DNA of 64,000 nucleotides from Pseudomonas campi (lineage in GTDB: Bacteria > Pseudomonadota > Gammaproteobacteria > Pseudomonadales > Pseudomonadaceae). Both the position numbers and the translations under genes were made by a program. The notes under the pieces are model-generated. The model was not told the DNA's origin. It did no database searches and saw only the letters and a program-made list of their open reading frames with translations. Location of the stretch: the NCBI RefSeq assembly GCF_013200955.2, contig NZ_CP053697.2, positions 2,790,001 to 2,854,000 on the forward strand, in the 5' to 3' direction. Positions 33,048 through 41,199 of the stretch are shown here, piece after piece (within the stretch, counting starts at the first letter, position 1; each line of letters starts with the position of its first letter).

Positions 33048-35153
33048 ATGCGTTATCAATTGCCCTCGCGTCGAATCACCATGCTGCGTCTCTCTTCTAC
33101 TGCCCTGGCTCTCGTGCTGGGCCTGCAAGCTATGTCCGCGGCCGCCAAGACCGGCCCGGAGAACTGGGAATACCTGCAGCCCGACCGTGAGCAGGTGATT
33201 GCCAGCCTCAACGTGGTGGAGCTGCTCAAGCGCCATCACTACAACAAGCCGCCGCTCGACGATGCACGCTCGCAGAAGATCTACGACGGCTACCTGAAGA
33301 CCCTCGATCCGGCGCGCAGCTACTTCACCGCCGCCGACATCGGCGAATTCGACCAGTGGCGCAACAAATTCGACGACCTGCTGAAAAGCGGCGACCTGGA
33401 GCCCGGCTTCCTCATGTACAAGCGCCAGCTGGTGCGCGTGCAGGAGCGCCTGGACTACGCCATCCAGTTGCTCCAGGACACCTCAAAACTCGACTTCGAG
33501 GTCGAGGAAAGCCTGCTGGTGGAGCGCGAGAACGCGCCCTGGGCCAAAGACCGCGCTGAACTCGATGACCTTTGGCGCAAACGCGTGAAGGATGAAGTGC
33601 TGCGCCTGAAACTGGCCGGCAAGGAACCCAAGGCCATCGAAGAACTGTTGAGCAAGCGTTACAAGAGACAGCTCAAGCGCCTCGACCAGACCAGCGGCGA
33701 GGACGTGTTCCAGACCTACATCAACGCCTTCGCGCAGACCTATGACCCGCACACCAACTACCTCTCCCCGGACAACGCGGAGAACTTCGACATCAACATG
33801 AGCCTGTCGCTGGAAGGCATCGGCGCCGTGCTGCAGTCCGACAACGAGCACGTCAAGGTGGTACGCCTGGTGCCGGCCGGCCCGGCGGAGAAGAGCAAGC
33901 AGATCGTTCCGGCCGACAAGATCATTGGCGTGGCGCAGGGCGACAAGGACATGGTCGATGTGATCGGCTGGCGCCTGGACGAAGTGGTCAAGCTGATTCG
34001 CGGGCCGAAAGGCTCCAAGGTGCGCCTGGAAGTGATCCCGGCCAGCAATGCGCCGAGCGACCAGACCAGCAAAGTCGTCAGCATCATCCGCGAAGCGGTC
34101 AAGCTGGAAGAACAGGCCGCGCAGAAGTCGGTGCTCAAGCTCAACCATGACGGCCGCGACTACAAGCTCGGGGTGATCAAGGTGCCGGCCTTCTACCTCG
34201 ACTTCAAAGCCTTCCGCGCCGGTGATCCGAACTACAAGAGCACCACCCGCGACGTCAAACGCCTGCTTACCGAGCTGAAAAAGGACAATGTCGACGGCGT
34301 CGTCCTCGATCTGCGCGACAACGGCGGCGGCTCGCTGCAGGAAGCCACCGAGCTGACCGGCCTGTTTATCGACCAGGGCCCGACCGTGCTGGTGCGCAAC
34401 AGCGACGGCCGCGTCGATGTGCTGGCCGACGAGGAGCCGGGCGTGTTCTACACCGGCCCGCTGGCCGTGCTGGTCGACCGCCTCTCGGCCTCCGCCTCGG
34501 AGATCTTCGCTGGCGCCATGCAGGACTACCACCGCGGCCTGATTCTCGGCGGCCAGACCTTCGGCAAAGGCACGGTGCAGACCATTCAGGAACTCAACCA
34601 CGGCGAGCTGAAGCTGACCCTGGCCAAGTTCTACCGGGTTTCCGGGCAGAGCACCCAACACCAGGGCGTGCTGCCGGACATTGCCTACCCGGACATCGTC
34701 GACACCAAGGAAATTGGCGAGAGCGCCCTGCCCGAAGCCATGCCATGGGACAGCATCCGCCCCGCGATCAAGCCGGAAAGCGATCCGTTCAAGCCGTTCC
34801 TGGCCGAGCTGAAAGCCCGCCATGAAGCGCGCACGGCAGAAAACCCGGACTTCGTCTTCACCCGCGAGCGCCTGGCCCTGGCCCAGGAACTGATGCAGCA
34901 GACCAGCATCAGCCTCAACGAGCAGACCCGACGCAGCCAGCGTGCCGATATCGAGGCCCGTCAGCTGGCCCTGGAAAACACCAAGCGCAAGGCCAAGGGC
35001 GAGGAGCTGCTCAAGGAAATCAAGGAAGAGGATGAAGACAGCCCTCCCGTCGAGCCGGAAAAGACCAAGCCGGAAGACGATGCCTACCTGAGTGAGAGCG
35101 GGCGCATCCTGCTCGACTACCTCGGCATGGATACCCAGGTGGCCAAGCACTAA
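33048..35153 (+). CDS. prc: Carboxy-terminal processing protease Prc (Tsp/AlgO)
   Basis: Prc is a periplasmic S41 protease; in P. aeruginosa it degrades MucA forms and affects alginate. The 701-aa protein (ATG 33048; ATG 33081 gives a cleaner signal peptide MLRLSSTALALVLGLQ) has an N-terminal helical domain, PDZ (about 230-320, SLSLEGIGAVLQSDNEHVKV), and the S41 domain. The Ser-Lys dyad lies in VDRLSASASEIFAGAMQDY and GGQTFGKGTVQTIQEL. The C-terminal DUF3340 region is charged. Its TAA stop overlaps the palindrome at 35153. It is not preceded by a partner gene. Confidence 0.93.
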   Translation: MRYQLPSRRITMLRLSSTALALVLGLQAMSAAAKTGPENWEYLQPDREQVIASLNVVELLKRHHYNKPPLDDARSQKIYDGYLKTLDPARSYFTAADIGEFDQWRNKFDDLLKSGDLEPGFLMYKRQLVRVQERLDYAIQLLQDTSKLDFEVEESLLVERENAPWAKDRAELDDLWRKRVKDEVLRLKLAGKEPKAIEELLSKRYKRQLKRLDQTSGEDVFQTYINAFAQTYDPHTNYLSPDNAENFDINMSLSLEGIGAVLQSDNEHVKVVRLVPAGPAEKSKQIVPADKIIGVAQGDKDMVDVIGWRLDEVVKLIRGPKGSKVRLEVIPASNAPSDQTSKVVSIIREAVKLEEQAAQKSVLKLNHDGRDYKLGVIKVPAFYLDFKAFRAGDPNYKSTTRDVKRLLTELKKDNVDGVVLDLRDNGGGSLQEATELTGLFIDQGPTVLVRNSDGRVDVLADEEPGVFYTGPLAVLVDRLSASASEIFAGAMQDYHRGLILGGQTFGKGTVQTIQELNHGELKLTLAKFYRVSGQSTQHQGVLPDIAYPDIVDTKEIGESALPEAMPWDSIRPAIKPESDPFKPFLAELKARHEARTAENPDFVFTRERLALAQELMQQTSISLNEQTRRSQRADIEARQLALENTKRKAKGEELLKEIKEEDEDSPPVEPEKTKPEDDAYLSESGRILLDYLGMDTQVAKH

Positions 35154-35294
35154 GAACCTGTCACGGATCTGCTGCGCGTCGGCCATACGGCGTTAAAAAT
35201 CACCTCGGGCTGCTCATTTACAGTACGTAAATTCCGCGCCCTCGGTGATTTTTGCCTTGTCTGGCTCTAGCTCGCGAGATCCGAGACAGGTTCT
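35153..35294. repeat. 142-bp AGAACCTGT-type palindromic element
   Basis: Ends AGAACCTGTCACGGATCT and AGATCCGAGACAGGTTCT are inverted repeats with one mismatch. The core has GTCGGCCATACGGCGTTAAAAATCACCTCGGGCTGCTCATTTACAG and GTGATTTTTGCCTTGTCTGGCTCTAG. It starts at the last base of the prc stop (35151-35153). Same family as 22839-22982. Confidence 0.82.
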
Positions 35295-35331
35295 GACGTC
35301 ATCAAAGCGTCATCGTTCTGTCGTGAAATGA

Positions 35332-35357
35332 AAGGGCCGGTAGCGATACCGGCCCTT
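35332..35357 (+). terminator. Rho-independent terminator downstream of prc
   Basis: AAGGGCCGG-TAGCGATA-CCGGCCCTT followed by ATCATTTT forms a 9-bp GC-rich stem with a T-rich tail. It ends prc transcription just before the EAL gene at 35385. Confidence 0.8.
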
Positions 35358-35384
35358 ATCATTTTCCGCCCTGCGAGACCCGCC

Positions 35385-36857
35385 ATGACCGTCACCGAGC
35401 AGTTGAGCGCACTGGATCAGATCCTCGCTCACGGCGACCTACACAGCCTGTTCCAGCCCATCATCGCCCTGGCCGACCGGCGCATCCTCGGCTACGAGGC
35501 CCTGACCCGCGGCCCGTCCAACAGCCCGCTACATTCACCGATTGCCCTGTTCAGCGTGGCCCGCAACTGCGGACGCCTGAGCGAACTGGAGCTGGCCAGC
35601 CGGCGCAGCGCCTGTCGTCGCTTCCGTGACCTGCAGCTGGACGGCAAGCTGTTCCTCAACGTCTCGCCGGAATCCCTGCTGGAGCCGACTCACCAGCCGG
35701 GGCGCACCCTCAAGCTGCTGCAGGAGTTCGGCATCACCCCGGACAGGGTGGTGATCGAGCTGACCGAACAGGCGCCGATCGACGATTTCAGCCTGCTCGA
35801 TACCGCCCTGCACCACTACCGTGCCATGGGCTTCTCCATCGCCCTCGACGATCTTGGCGCCGGCTATTCCAGCCTGCGCCTGTGGTCCGAGCTGCGCCCC
35901 GACTACGTGAAGATCGACCGCCACTTCATCGACGGCATCCACAAGGATGCGGTGAAGCGCGAATTCGTCGGTTCCATCCTGAAGATGGCCAAGGCCTCAC
36001 GCGCCCAGGTGATCGCCGAAGGCATCGAACTGGCAGAAGAACTGGCCGTGCTCAGCGAAATGGGCGTGGACCTGCTGCAGGGCTATCTGCTTGGCCGGCC
36101 GCAGGAACAACCGCCGCGCGATGCCCGCAAACTGCTGCCGCAACTGGACAGCAGCGTCACCAGCATTCACGAGGAAAGCACCGACCTTGGCGCCCTGCTC
36201 AATGAGCAGCAGGCGGTCAGCCACAGCACGGCCACCGCCGAGGTGCTGGAAGCTTTCCGCGCCCAGGCCAACCTCAACTCGCTGGCCGTGCTCGACGAAC
36301 AGCAGCAACCGGTGGGCATCATCCATCGCCACTCCTTGTCCGAGGCCCTGCTCAAGCCCTTCGCCACCGACCTGTTCGCGCGCAAGCCGATCAGCCGCCT
36401 GATGAGCACGGACTTTCTCGCCGTCGACCTCGGCCAGTCGCTGCAACAGGTCAGCCGCCTGCTCACCAGCCGCGCCCGGCAACGCATCGAAGAGGATTTC
36501 ATCATCACCCAGCAGGGCCGCTATCGTGGCCTGGGACGGGTGATCGACGTGCTCAAGCTGATCACCGAGGTGAAGATCCAGCAGGCCCGCTACGCCAACC
36601 CGCTGACGTTGCTGCCGGGCAACGTGCCGATTCAGCAATGCCTGAGCCGCCTGTTACAGCAGAGCCGCGACGCGGCGGTGTGTTACGTGGATATCGACAG
36701 TTTCAAGCCGTTCAACGACATCAAGGGTATCGGTTTTCCCCCTATAGGGTTGTGCCAGACCTGTAGGGATACGCATAAACAGGAACAAACCAAAAGCGAC
36801 AACAGCTCAGCACGAGCCAGAGTTGAACTGACCCTTCGATGCCATCCACCCAAATAA
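35385..36857 (+). pseudogene. EAL-CBS-GGDEF protein gene, 5' part, interrupted by insertion
   Basis: The native part runs to 36719 (445 codons). It has an N-terminal EAL phosphodiesterase domain: YEALTRGPSNSPLHSP (EAL read as YEAL), LFLNVSPESLLE, VVIELTEQ, FSIALDDLGAGYSSL, DYVKIDRHFIDGI and VIAEGIELAEEL. This is followed by paired CBS domains (about 270-390) and the first quarter of a GGDEF domain ending CYVDIDSFKPFND. At 36720 an AT-rich insertion begins, and 46 foreign codons follow to a stop at 36857. The rest is at 40771-41199. The shortened product retains EAL and CBS domains and may still be made. In P. aeruginosa the homologue is one intact c-di-GMP-turnover protein. Confidence 0.88.
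36708..36719 (+). repeat. Left imperfect direct repeat at insertion edge
   Basis: CCGTTCAACGAC is the native GGDEF sequence coding PFND. A near copy (two mismatches) is at the other edge, 40768-40779. Confidence 0.6.
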
Positions 36858-36999
36858 CAAAGGCTACATCCAGAGAAGGCTGGAGACAAAAAATCTCAGG
36901 CATAGAGGTATAGAGGCATATCGACATCACCGGCGGCTTCAGTTAGGGTTCGGATAACCGTAATATCCGAATCACCTGAGTAATGGATTACACGTCCCT
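36858..36999 (+). promoter_or_regulatory. Leader of the island operon with TTCGGATA palindrome
   Basis: Gene-free start of the island. TTCGGATA (36949-36956) and TATCCGAA (36964-36971) form a perfect 8-bp inverted repeat with a 7-bp spacer, 29 bp before the first gene's ATG at 37000, a good position for an operator or a promoter-proximal hairpin. A 6-codon leader frame (ATG 36983, MDYTSL, TGA) ends on the ATG of the first gene. No clear -35/-10 boxes are recognised. Confidence 0.45.
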
Positions 37000-38244
37000 A
37001 TGACACAAATAATAAACCGGGATGCTGCCGACAAAACAAAAGGTTTCAGGCTCCAAAAGCTTCGAGCCACAAAGCTTCTACTAGAAGCATCAAACGAACT
37101 CTCAAGCGTAAATTTTTATTACTCCGCGATTGAAGCAGAGGAAGATGTAACAATAATAAAAACTATAAACCTCAACACCGAGCAGCTGATTGAGGAAGAT
37201 AAAAATTACGACGACATAAAAAATTTTACGATATTTTCAGAAGCAGTCCTCAACACTCTCGTAAGTTTTTTCGATATATATACGGGGAAATGGCAGAAAA
37301 GCCACACTACTGCCTTTACATTTAGTTTCTACACAACCACAAATCTTGGGAAGGAGAGGAAGAAGGAGCTTGACGATGGTACAGCTATAGAACTTCCACC
37401 CAAACCAATACTCGAAATACTTCAAAATCACTCAGAAATTACAGACGACATAGCAAGCCTTGTAAAATCTATACTGCTAGTCGAATACAGAAAACAATAT
37501 AGTAACCTTCCATATAAAGGGTATTTAAAAGCCCTTGAAGATATATCAATTGAAGATTTTAAATCCTTCCTCAAAAAAATCAACTGGCTTTCTGGACAGG
37601 AAGATGAATCTGCACTGCAAGAAAGCACTGAGAAGCTGATAAAAACCAGCAAATACTACCAACTCAGCATGAGTGGTAAAGAACAATTAATCCTTGCAAA
37701 ACTGCTAGACAAAATCGATGAAAAACAACACTTCAAAGATTTTGCAGAAAGATTCATTAACTCTGCCGAAGTAGAGTTGATTTTCAAAATGGCAGAATCT
37801 GAAGTCAACGAATTCCTGCTAGACCCAATTTGGAAAGAACTGAAAGCCATTTCAGAAGAAATTACGGACAAACGTAATCTAGAAGAAAAAATTCTTGATG
37901 TTTGTCCCACCTATCCAAAGTCAAAAATCGCAACACTTTCTAGAAAAGCCTGTAGCTCAAAAACAGAAGAAGACGCCAGCAACAGAAGCTTTCTCTCACT
38001 AAAATATAGAGTTTTTTCAGCTTGCGATGACTATTTTTTCGACAATAGTAAGTTCACCTCATCAATAGAACCAAGCTCTCTCGACGACACATTGAAGCTT
38101 TTGCAAAATAAAGCATTTGAATCAATCGAAGAGCTTAAAAAAGACTACACCTATACCTTGTCAAATAAAGAAACAATTAACAGCATCGTAATTAATCTAA
38201 TAGACTCATGCTTCATATGCTTCGACGAGGAGAAATCCGAATGA
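37000..38244 (+). CDS. Putative effector of a Lamassu/ABC-three-component system (Cap4/DUF4297-like N terminus)
   Basis: The 414-aa protein is AT-coded and unlike its neighbours. Residues 1-80 (TKGFRLQKLRATKLLLEA, then IEAEEDVTIIK at 44-54) resemble the start of Cap4/DUF4297 restriction-like nucleases, which carry an E-x-x-x-D core. The expected QxK lysine is not visible: the matching spot reads TEQLIEEDKNY (60-70). The middle and C terminus are helical with no named domain. In Lamassu/DdmABC and ABC-3C operons the first gene is an effector, followed by a small middle component and an SMC-like ATPase, as here. The stop overlaps the next gene's ATG. The nuclease assignment is tentative; the component role is inferred from context. 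Confidence 0.55.
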   Translation: MTQIINRDAADKTKGFRLQKLRATKLLLEASNELSSVNFYYSAIEAEEDVTIIKTINLNTEQLIEEDKNYDDIKNFTIFSEAVLNTLVSFFDIYTGKWQKSHTTAFTFSFYTTTNLGKERKKELDDGTAIELPPKPILEILQNHSEITDDIASLVKSILLVEYRKQYSNLPYKGYLKALEDISIEDFKSFLKKINWLSGQEDESALQESTEKLIKTSKYYQLSMSGKEQLILAKLLDKIDEKQHFKDFAERFINSAEVELIFKMAESEVNEFLLDPIWKELKAISEEITDKRNLEEKILDVCPTYPKSKIATLSRKACSSKTEEDASNRSFLSLKYRVFSACDDYFFDNSKFTSSIEPSSLDDTLKLLQNKAFESIEELKKDYTYTLSNKETINSIVINLIDSCFICFDEEKSE

Positions 38245-38765
38245 ACGAAGCAATCAAAAAAAGCTTAATGTTCGTTTCATCAGACGACTTCTACCTATTA
38301 ACCTACTCAATCATTATCGTACTCGACTGCCTTAATTGCACCAAAAGCAGAGAATTCAAGGACTATAGAAAACTGCCCTTCATAATCGAGATTGTAAATA
38401 ATAAAAAACTCGCAATTATTTTAGAAGCATCAAAAACAGAACCACTGCACAAGAAAGACAAGGATTTTATTTTCCAAAGTTACTCAAACGGCCTCGCCAA
38501 AAGAAGCGAGACATTAAAAATATTATTTACCCTTGAAAAGAAAGGCTACATAAGCCTTACACAAGGGAACATAGAGACACTAGTAAACATCACCCTCAAC
38601 AAAGAAAAACTACCTGACGGTTTTTTATCAAGAGACGTATTTAGCGGTGAATACGCCAACTGTGAAAGCTTTAAAAGAACCATTCAAAGAAGCACATCAA
38701 TCACTCTTGATACATTCCTCAGCAAGGTATATAGGGACAGAGGCATCAAGATATGGGAAATTTAA
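38241..38765 (+). CDS. Putative middle component (LmuC/DdmB-like)
   Basis: ATG 38241 follows GAGGAG and overlaps the previous stop (ATGA); the product is 174 aa. It is helical, with SSDDFYLLTYSIIIVLDCL near the N terminus, an FIIEIVNNKKLAIIL strand pair, and a possible winged-helix segment ETLKILFTLEKKGYISLTQ. It has no enzymatic motif. Its size and position between an effector-like gene and an SMC-type ATPase gene fit the middle component of ABC-three-component systems (LmuC, DdmB). The identification rests on context. Its 3' end overlaps the ATPase start by 13 bp. Confidence 0.5.
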   Translation: MNEAIKKSLMFVSSDDFYLLTYSIIIVLDCLNCTKSREFKDYRKLPFIIEIVNNKKLAIILEASKTEPLHKKDKDFIFQSYSNGLAKRSETLKILFTLEKKGYISLTQGNIETLVNITLNKEKLPDGFLSRDVFSGEYANCESFKRTIQRSTSITLDTFLSKVYRDRGIKIWEI

Positions 38766-40714
38766 GAATACAAAAAGTCATCTATGAAGGGGCAAACTAC
38801 CATTATGAATCCCCTCTATTTGACGAAAACCTTATTCTGATTGAAGGCGACAACGGAACCGGAAAAAGCACCTTCTGCAACCTAATATATTTTGGGCTGG
38901 GCGGCAGAGTAAGCGAATTCATTCGAAGAGAGGAGGAAAAACACAAGGAAATTACAGAAGACAAAGACAATCGAGTCGAGCTTTATATAAAGATAAACGA
39001 CGAGAATTACAAACTCACTCGATACATAGACGACACAGATATAACAGTTTCTTCAATCCTAGAAGCATGCAATATTGAAACCAAAGAAACCATTTTACTT
39101 TCAGATAACGACACACACCCGCTCATATTTCAAATACATCGCACACATGAAGTCGGGCATATATTTTCAGACTGGATTTTATCCAAACTTAAGATATCAG
39201 TAGTAGAGCTATACCAAGGTCATAGAAATTTTAAAATAAATCTCAATGACCTAATGCGCCTTATATATCATGACCAGCAACCAGACCCTAGAGGGGTTTA
39301 CAAGAAGCTGGACAATCAAGTCAACTTCATGAACGACTCCGAGCTTTTACGAAAAGCAATTTTCGAACTTTTAGTCGGAAAAACATTCTCTGAGTATTAT
39401 GACTCTCTATCCAAAACTAAAAATCTCGAAAAAGAGAAAAACATTGCAGCCGGGCTATTAAAAGAATATTCACGAATTGTCGAAGAACTCTCGGGAAGCT
39501 CTGAACCTTTAAATATATCTTTCCTTCAAGCATCTTTACAGGAAAAAGAAAATCAGCTTGAAAGACTCCACAAAGCACGAAATGAATTCAAGAAAAACAG
39601 AGAACCTAAAGGTTCATCTATAGACTACGCTTTAATCGACATTAAAAACTTGATAACTGAAAAACAACTTTCTCTAAGCAATTTCAACCAAGGGTTGATT
39701 TCTGTAATTGGAGAAAAACAGAAGCTGAATTTAGTTAAAGAAAACATTCTGAGAGAAATATCCCAAATAGTAAAAATCATTCACTCGCATGATCAGCTTA
39801 ATTTATTTTCGGCTGACACCTGCCCTTATTGCTTAGGGAAAGTCGAACGACCAACAGGTCACTGCGTATGCGGGTCAGAAATCAAGGAAGAGCAATATCA
39901 ACGCTTTTTCTATACATCCAAAGAATATAAAGAAATTTACAAAGCCAAAATAAAAACAACTCAAACAATTGAAACTGCAATTTTAGACTGCGAACAAGAG
40001 CTAAATAGCATACAACTAAGCATTAAGCAGTTGGACGCTGAAATACCATTGCTTATGCGAAAAATTGAAGAGCGCGTTGATAATCTTGACACCCCCTTAG
40101 ACCTCGACACTATCAACGACATCGACGATGGAATATTAGATACTCGTCAAGACATAGAAAAAATACGTCAACAGATTGAAGCAGAAAGCAAAAATGTTCG
40201 CCTTCAAAACGACTATGATAGAAAAAGAGAAGATCACGAAAACTCAAAAATTCTTACCAATGCGTTAGAAGCCAAATCCAAAATTGATATCCAAGATAAA
40301 GTAGGAAAGCTTAGCTCTATTTATAACAAGCTAATGACTGAGTCACTACCAGATTGCAGGACTGCGCGTATCAGCATGGAGGATTATCTGCCCATTGTTG
40401 GCAGTGGAGAATACAGAGAAGCAAGCTCTGGTGTTTCAAAAAGACTAATGTATTACCTTGCTCTTATGAACTTATCCTTATCGCAAGACGATGTAGCCTT
40501 TCCTAGATTCTTGATAATTGACACACCAGAAACAGCCGGAGTGGAAATTGAAAATCTTAAGCGCTGCCTAGCTAAGATTGGCGAACTCAATAATTATGGA
40601 ATTGACTACCAAGTAATATTAACCACAGGTCTTAAAAAATACCCTGACGAGTTCATTAAATACAGAAAGATTTACCTGCCCGATAAACAGCATCGCTTGC
40701 TAATAAAAAAATAG
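38753..40714 (+). CDS. SMC/Rad50-like ATPase (LmuB/DdmC-like)
   Basis: The 653-aa protein is an SMC-type ABC ATPase. Walker A is EGDNGTGKST (31-40). A long helical stretch (about 205-555) reads as coiled coil, broken by a cysteine cluster, CPYC (357-360) and CVC (371-373), like a zinc hook. An ABC-signature-like segment SSGVSKRL (about 560) precedes Walker B FLIIDTPETAG (about 585-595). The protein is shorter than chromosomal SMC or Rad50 and matches the ATPase length of Lamassu/DdmC and ABC-3C systems. Such ATPases are thought to sense DNA ends or unusual DNA and release the effector. It completes a three-gene operon with 4- and 13-bp overlaps. Confidence 0.8.
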   Translation: MGNLRIQKVIYEGANYHYESPLFDENLILIEGDNGTGKSTFCNLIYFGLGGRVSEFIRREEEKHKEITEDKDNRVELYIKINDENYKLTRYIDDTDITVSSILEACNIETKETILLSDNDTHPLIFQIHRTHEVGHIFSDWILSKLKISVVELYQGHRNFKINLNDLMRLIYHDQQPDPRGVYKKLDNQVNFMNDSELLRKAIFELLVGKTFSEYYDSLSKTKNLEKEKNIAAGLLKEYSRIVEELSGSSEPLNISFLQASLQEKENQLERLHKARNEFKKNREPKGSSIDYALIDIKNLITEKQLSLSNFNQGLISVIGEKQKLNLVKENILREISQIVKIIHSHDQLNLFSADTCPYCLGKVERPTGHCVCGSEIKEEQYQRFFYTSKEYKEIYKAKIKTTQTIETAILDCEQELNSIQLSIKQLDAEIPLLMRKIEERVDNLDTPLDLDTINDIDDGILDTRQDIEKIRQQIEAESKNVRLQNDYDRKREDHENSKILTNALEAKSKIDIQDKVGKLSSIYNKLMTESLPDCRTARISMEDYLPIVGSGEYREASSGVSKRLMYYLALMNLSLSQDDVAFPRFLIIDTPETAGVEIENLKRCLAKIGELNNYGIDYQVILTTGLKKYPDEFIKYRKIYLPDKQHRLLIKK

Positions 40715-40767
40715 ATGTCCAGGTCGAACACACCGGAACCCTCTACTGAGGTTTTTCACCAATCGCG

Positions 40768-40779
40768 CCGTTGACCGAC
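40768..40779 (+). repeat. Right imperfect direct repeat at insertion edge
   Basis: CCGTTGACCGAC matches CCGTTCAACGAC at the left edge in 10 of 12 positions. The 3' fragment of the interrupted gene continues directly from it. Confidence 0.6.
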
Positions 40780-41199
40780 CTCTACGGCTATGCCAAGGGC
40801 GACGAGGTGCTGCTGTGCCTGGCGCAGTGCCTGAACGAACGGGTCGACCCGAGCCGCGACTTCGTCGGCCATATCGGTGGCGATGACTTCATGCTGGTAC
40901 TCGGCTCAGCCGACTGGCGCAAACGCATCCAGCTGCTGCTGGAAGACTTCCAGGGCCAATGCCGGCGCTTCTACCGCGACGAACACCTGCAGGCTGGCTG
41001 CTTCGTCGCCCACAACCGCCAGGGCCAGCGCGAGGAGTTTCCGCTGTTGTCCTTGTCCGTGGGGGTCGTGCAACTGCAGTCCGCAGCCTGCGCCAAGCTG
41101 GACGCCGGACAGTTGGCCAGCCTGGCATCGGAAGCCAAGCGTCACGCCAAGGCGATTCCCGGCTACAGCATGCATGTGCTGGACAGCCTGTCAGCCTAG
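40771..41199 (+). pseudogene. EAL-CBS-GGDEF protein gene, 3' part (GGDEF remainder)
   Basis: The 142-codon frame from TTG 40771 carries the rest of the GGDEF domain: LYGYAKGDEVLLCLAQCL, the active-site-like GHIGGDDFMLVL (GGDDF variant of GGDEF), FPLLSLSVGVVQL and a final LASEAKRHAKAIPGYSMHV. It is in the same frame as the 5' part at 36719 when the insertion is removed, and the joined gene would be 584 residues. A free-standing product would lack the FKxxND substrate-binding segment, so it should be inactive. It ends 20 bp from the convergent Sel1-like gene stop. Confidence 0.85.

Larger units (their letters stand above)
36720..40776. mobile_element. AT-rich insertion carrying a three-gene defence-like operon
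   Basis: The 4057-bp segment interrupts the GGDEF coding sequence exactly between FND and LYGYAKGDE, which rejoin cleanly if it is removed. It is strikingly AT-rich (A/T-ending codons, long A-runs) against a high-GC flank. Its edges carry imperfect direct repeats, CCGTTCAACGAC (36708-36719) and CCGTTGACCGAC (40768-40779), 10 of 12 bases, so the target sequence appears partly duplicated. No integrase, transposase or clear terminal inverted repeats are present. It holds three overlapping genes reading right. The exact ends may be off by a few bases. Confidence 0.85.

Noticed and set aside
36683..36930. Small minus-strand ORFs at the left end of the island
   Set aside because: They have no ribosome site or recognisable product and overlap the tail of the interrupted gene.
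36720..40776. Terminal inverted repeats of a transposon
   Set aside because: The two ends show only scattered short matches, and no transposase or integrase gene is present.
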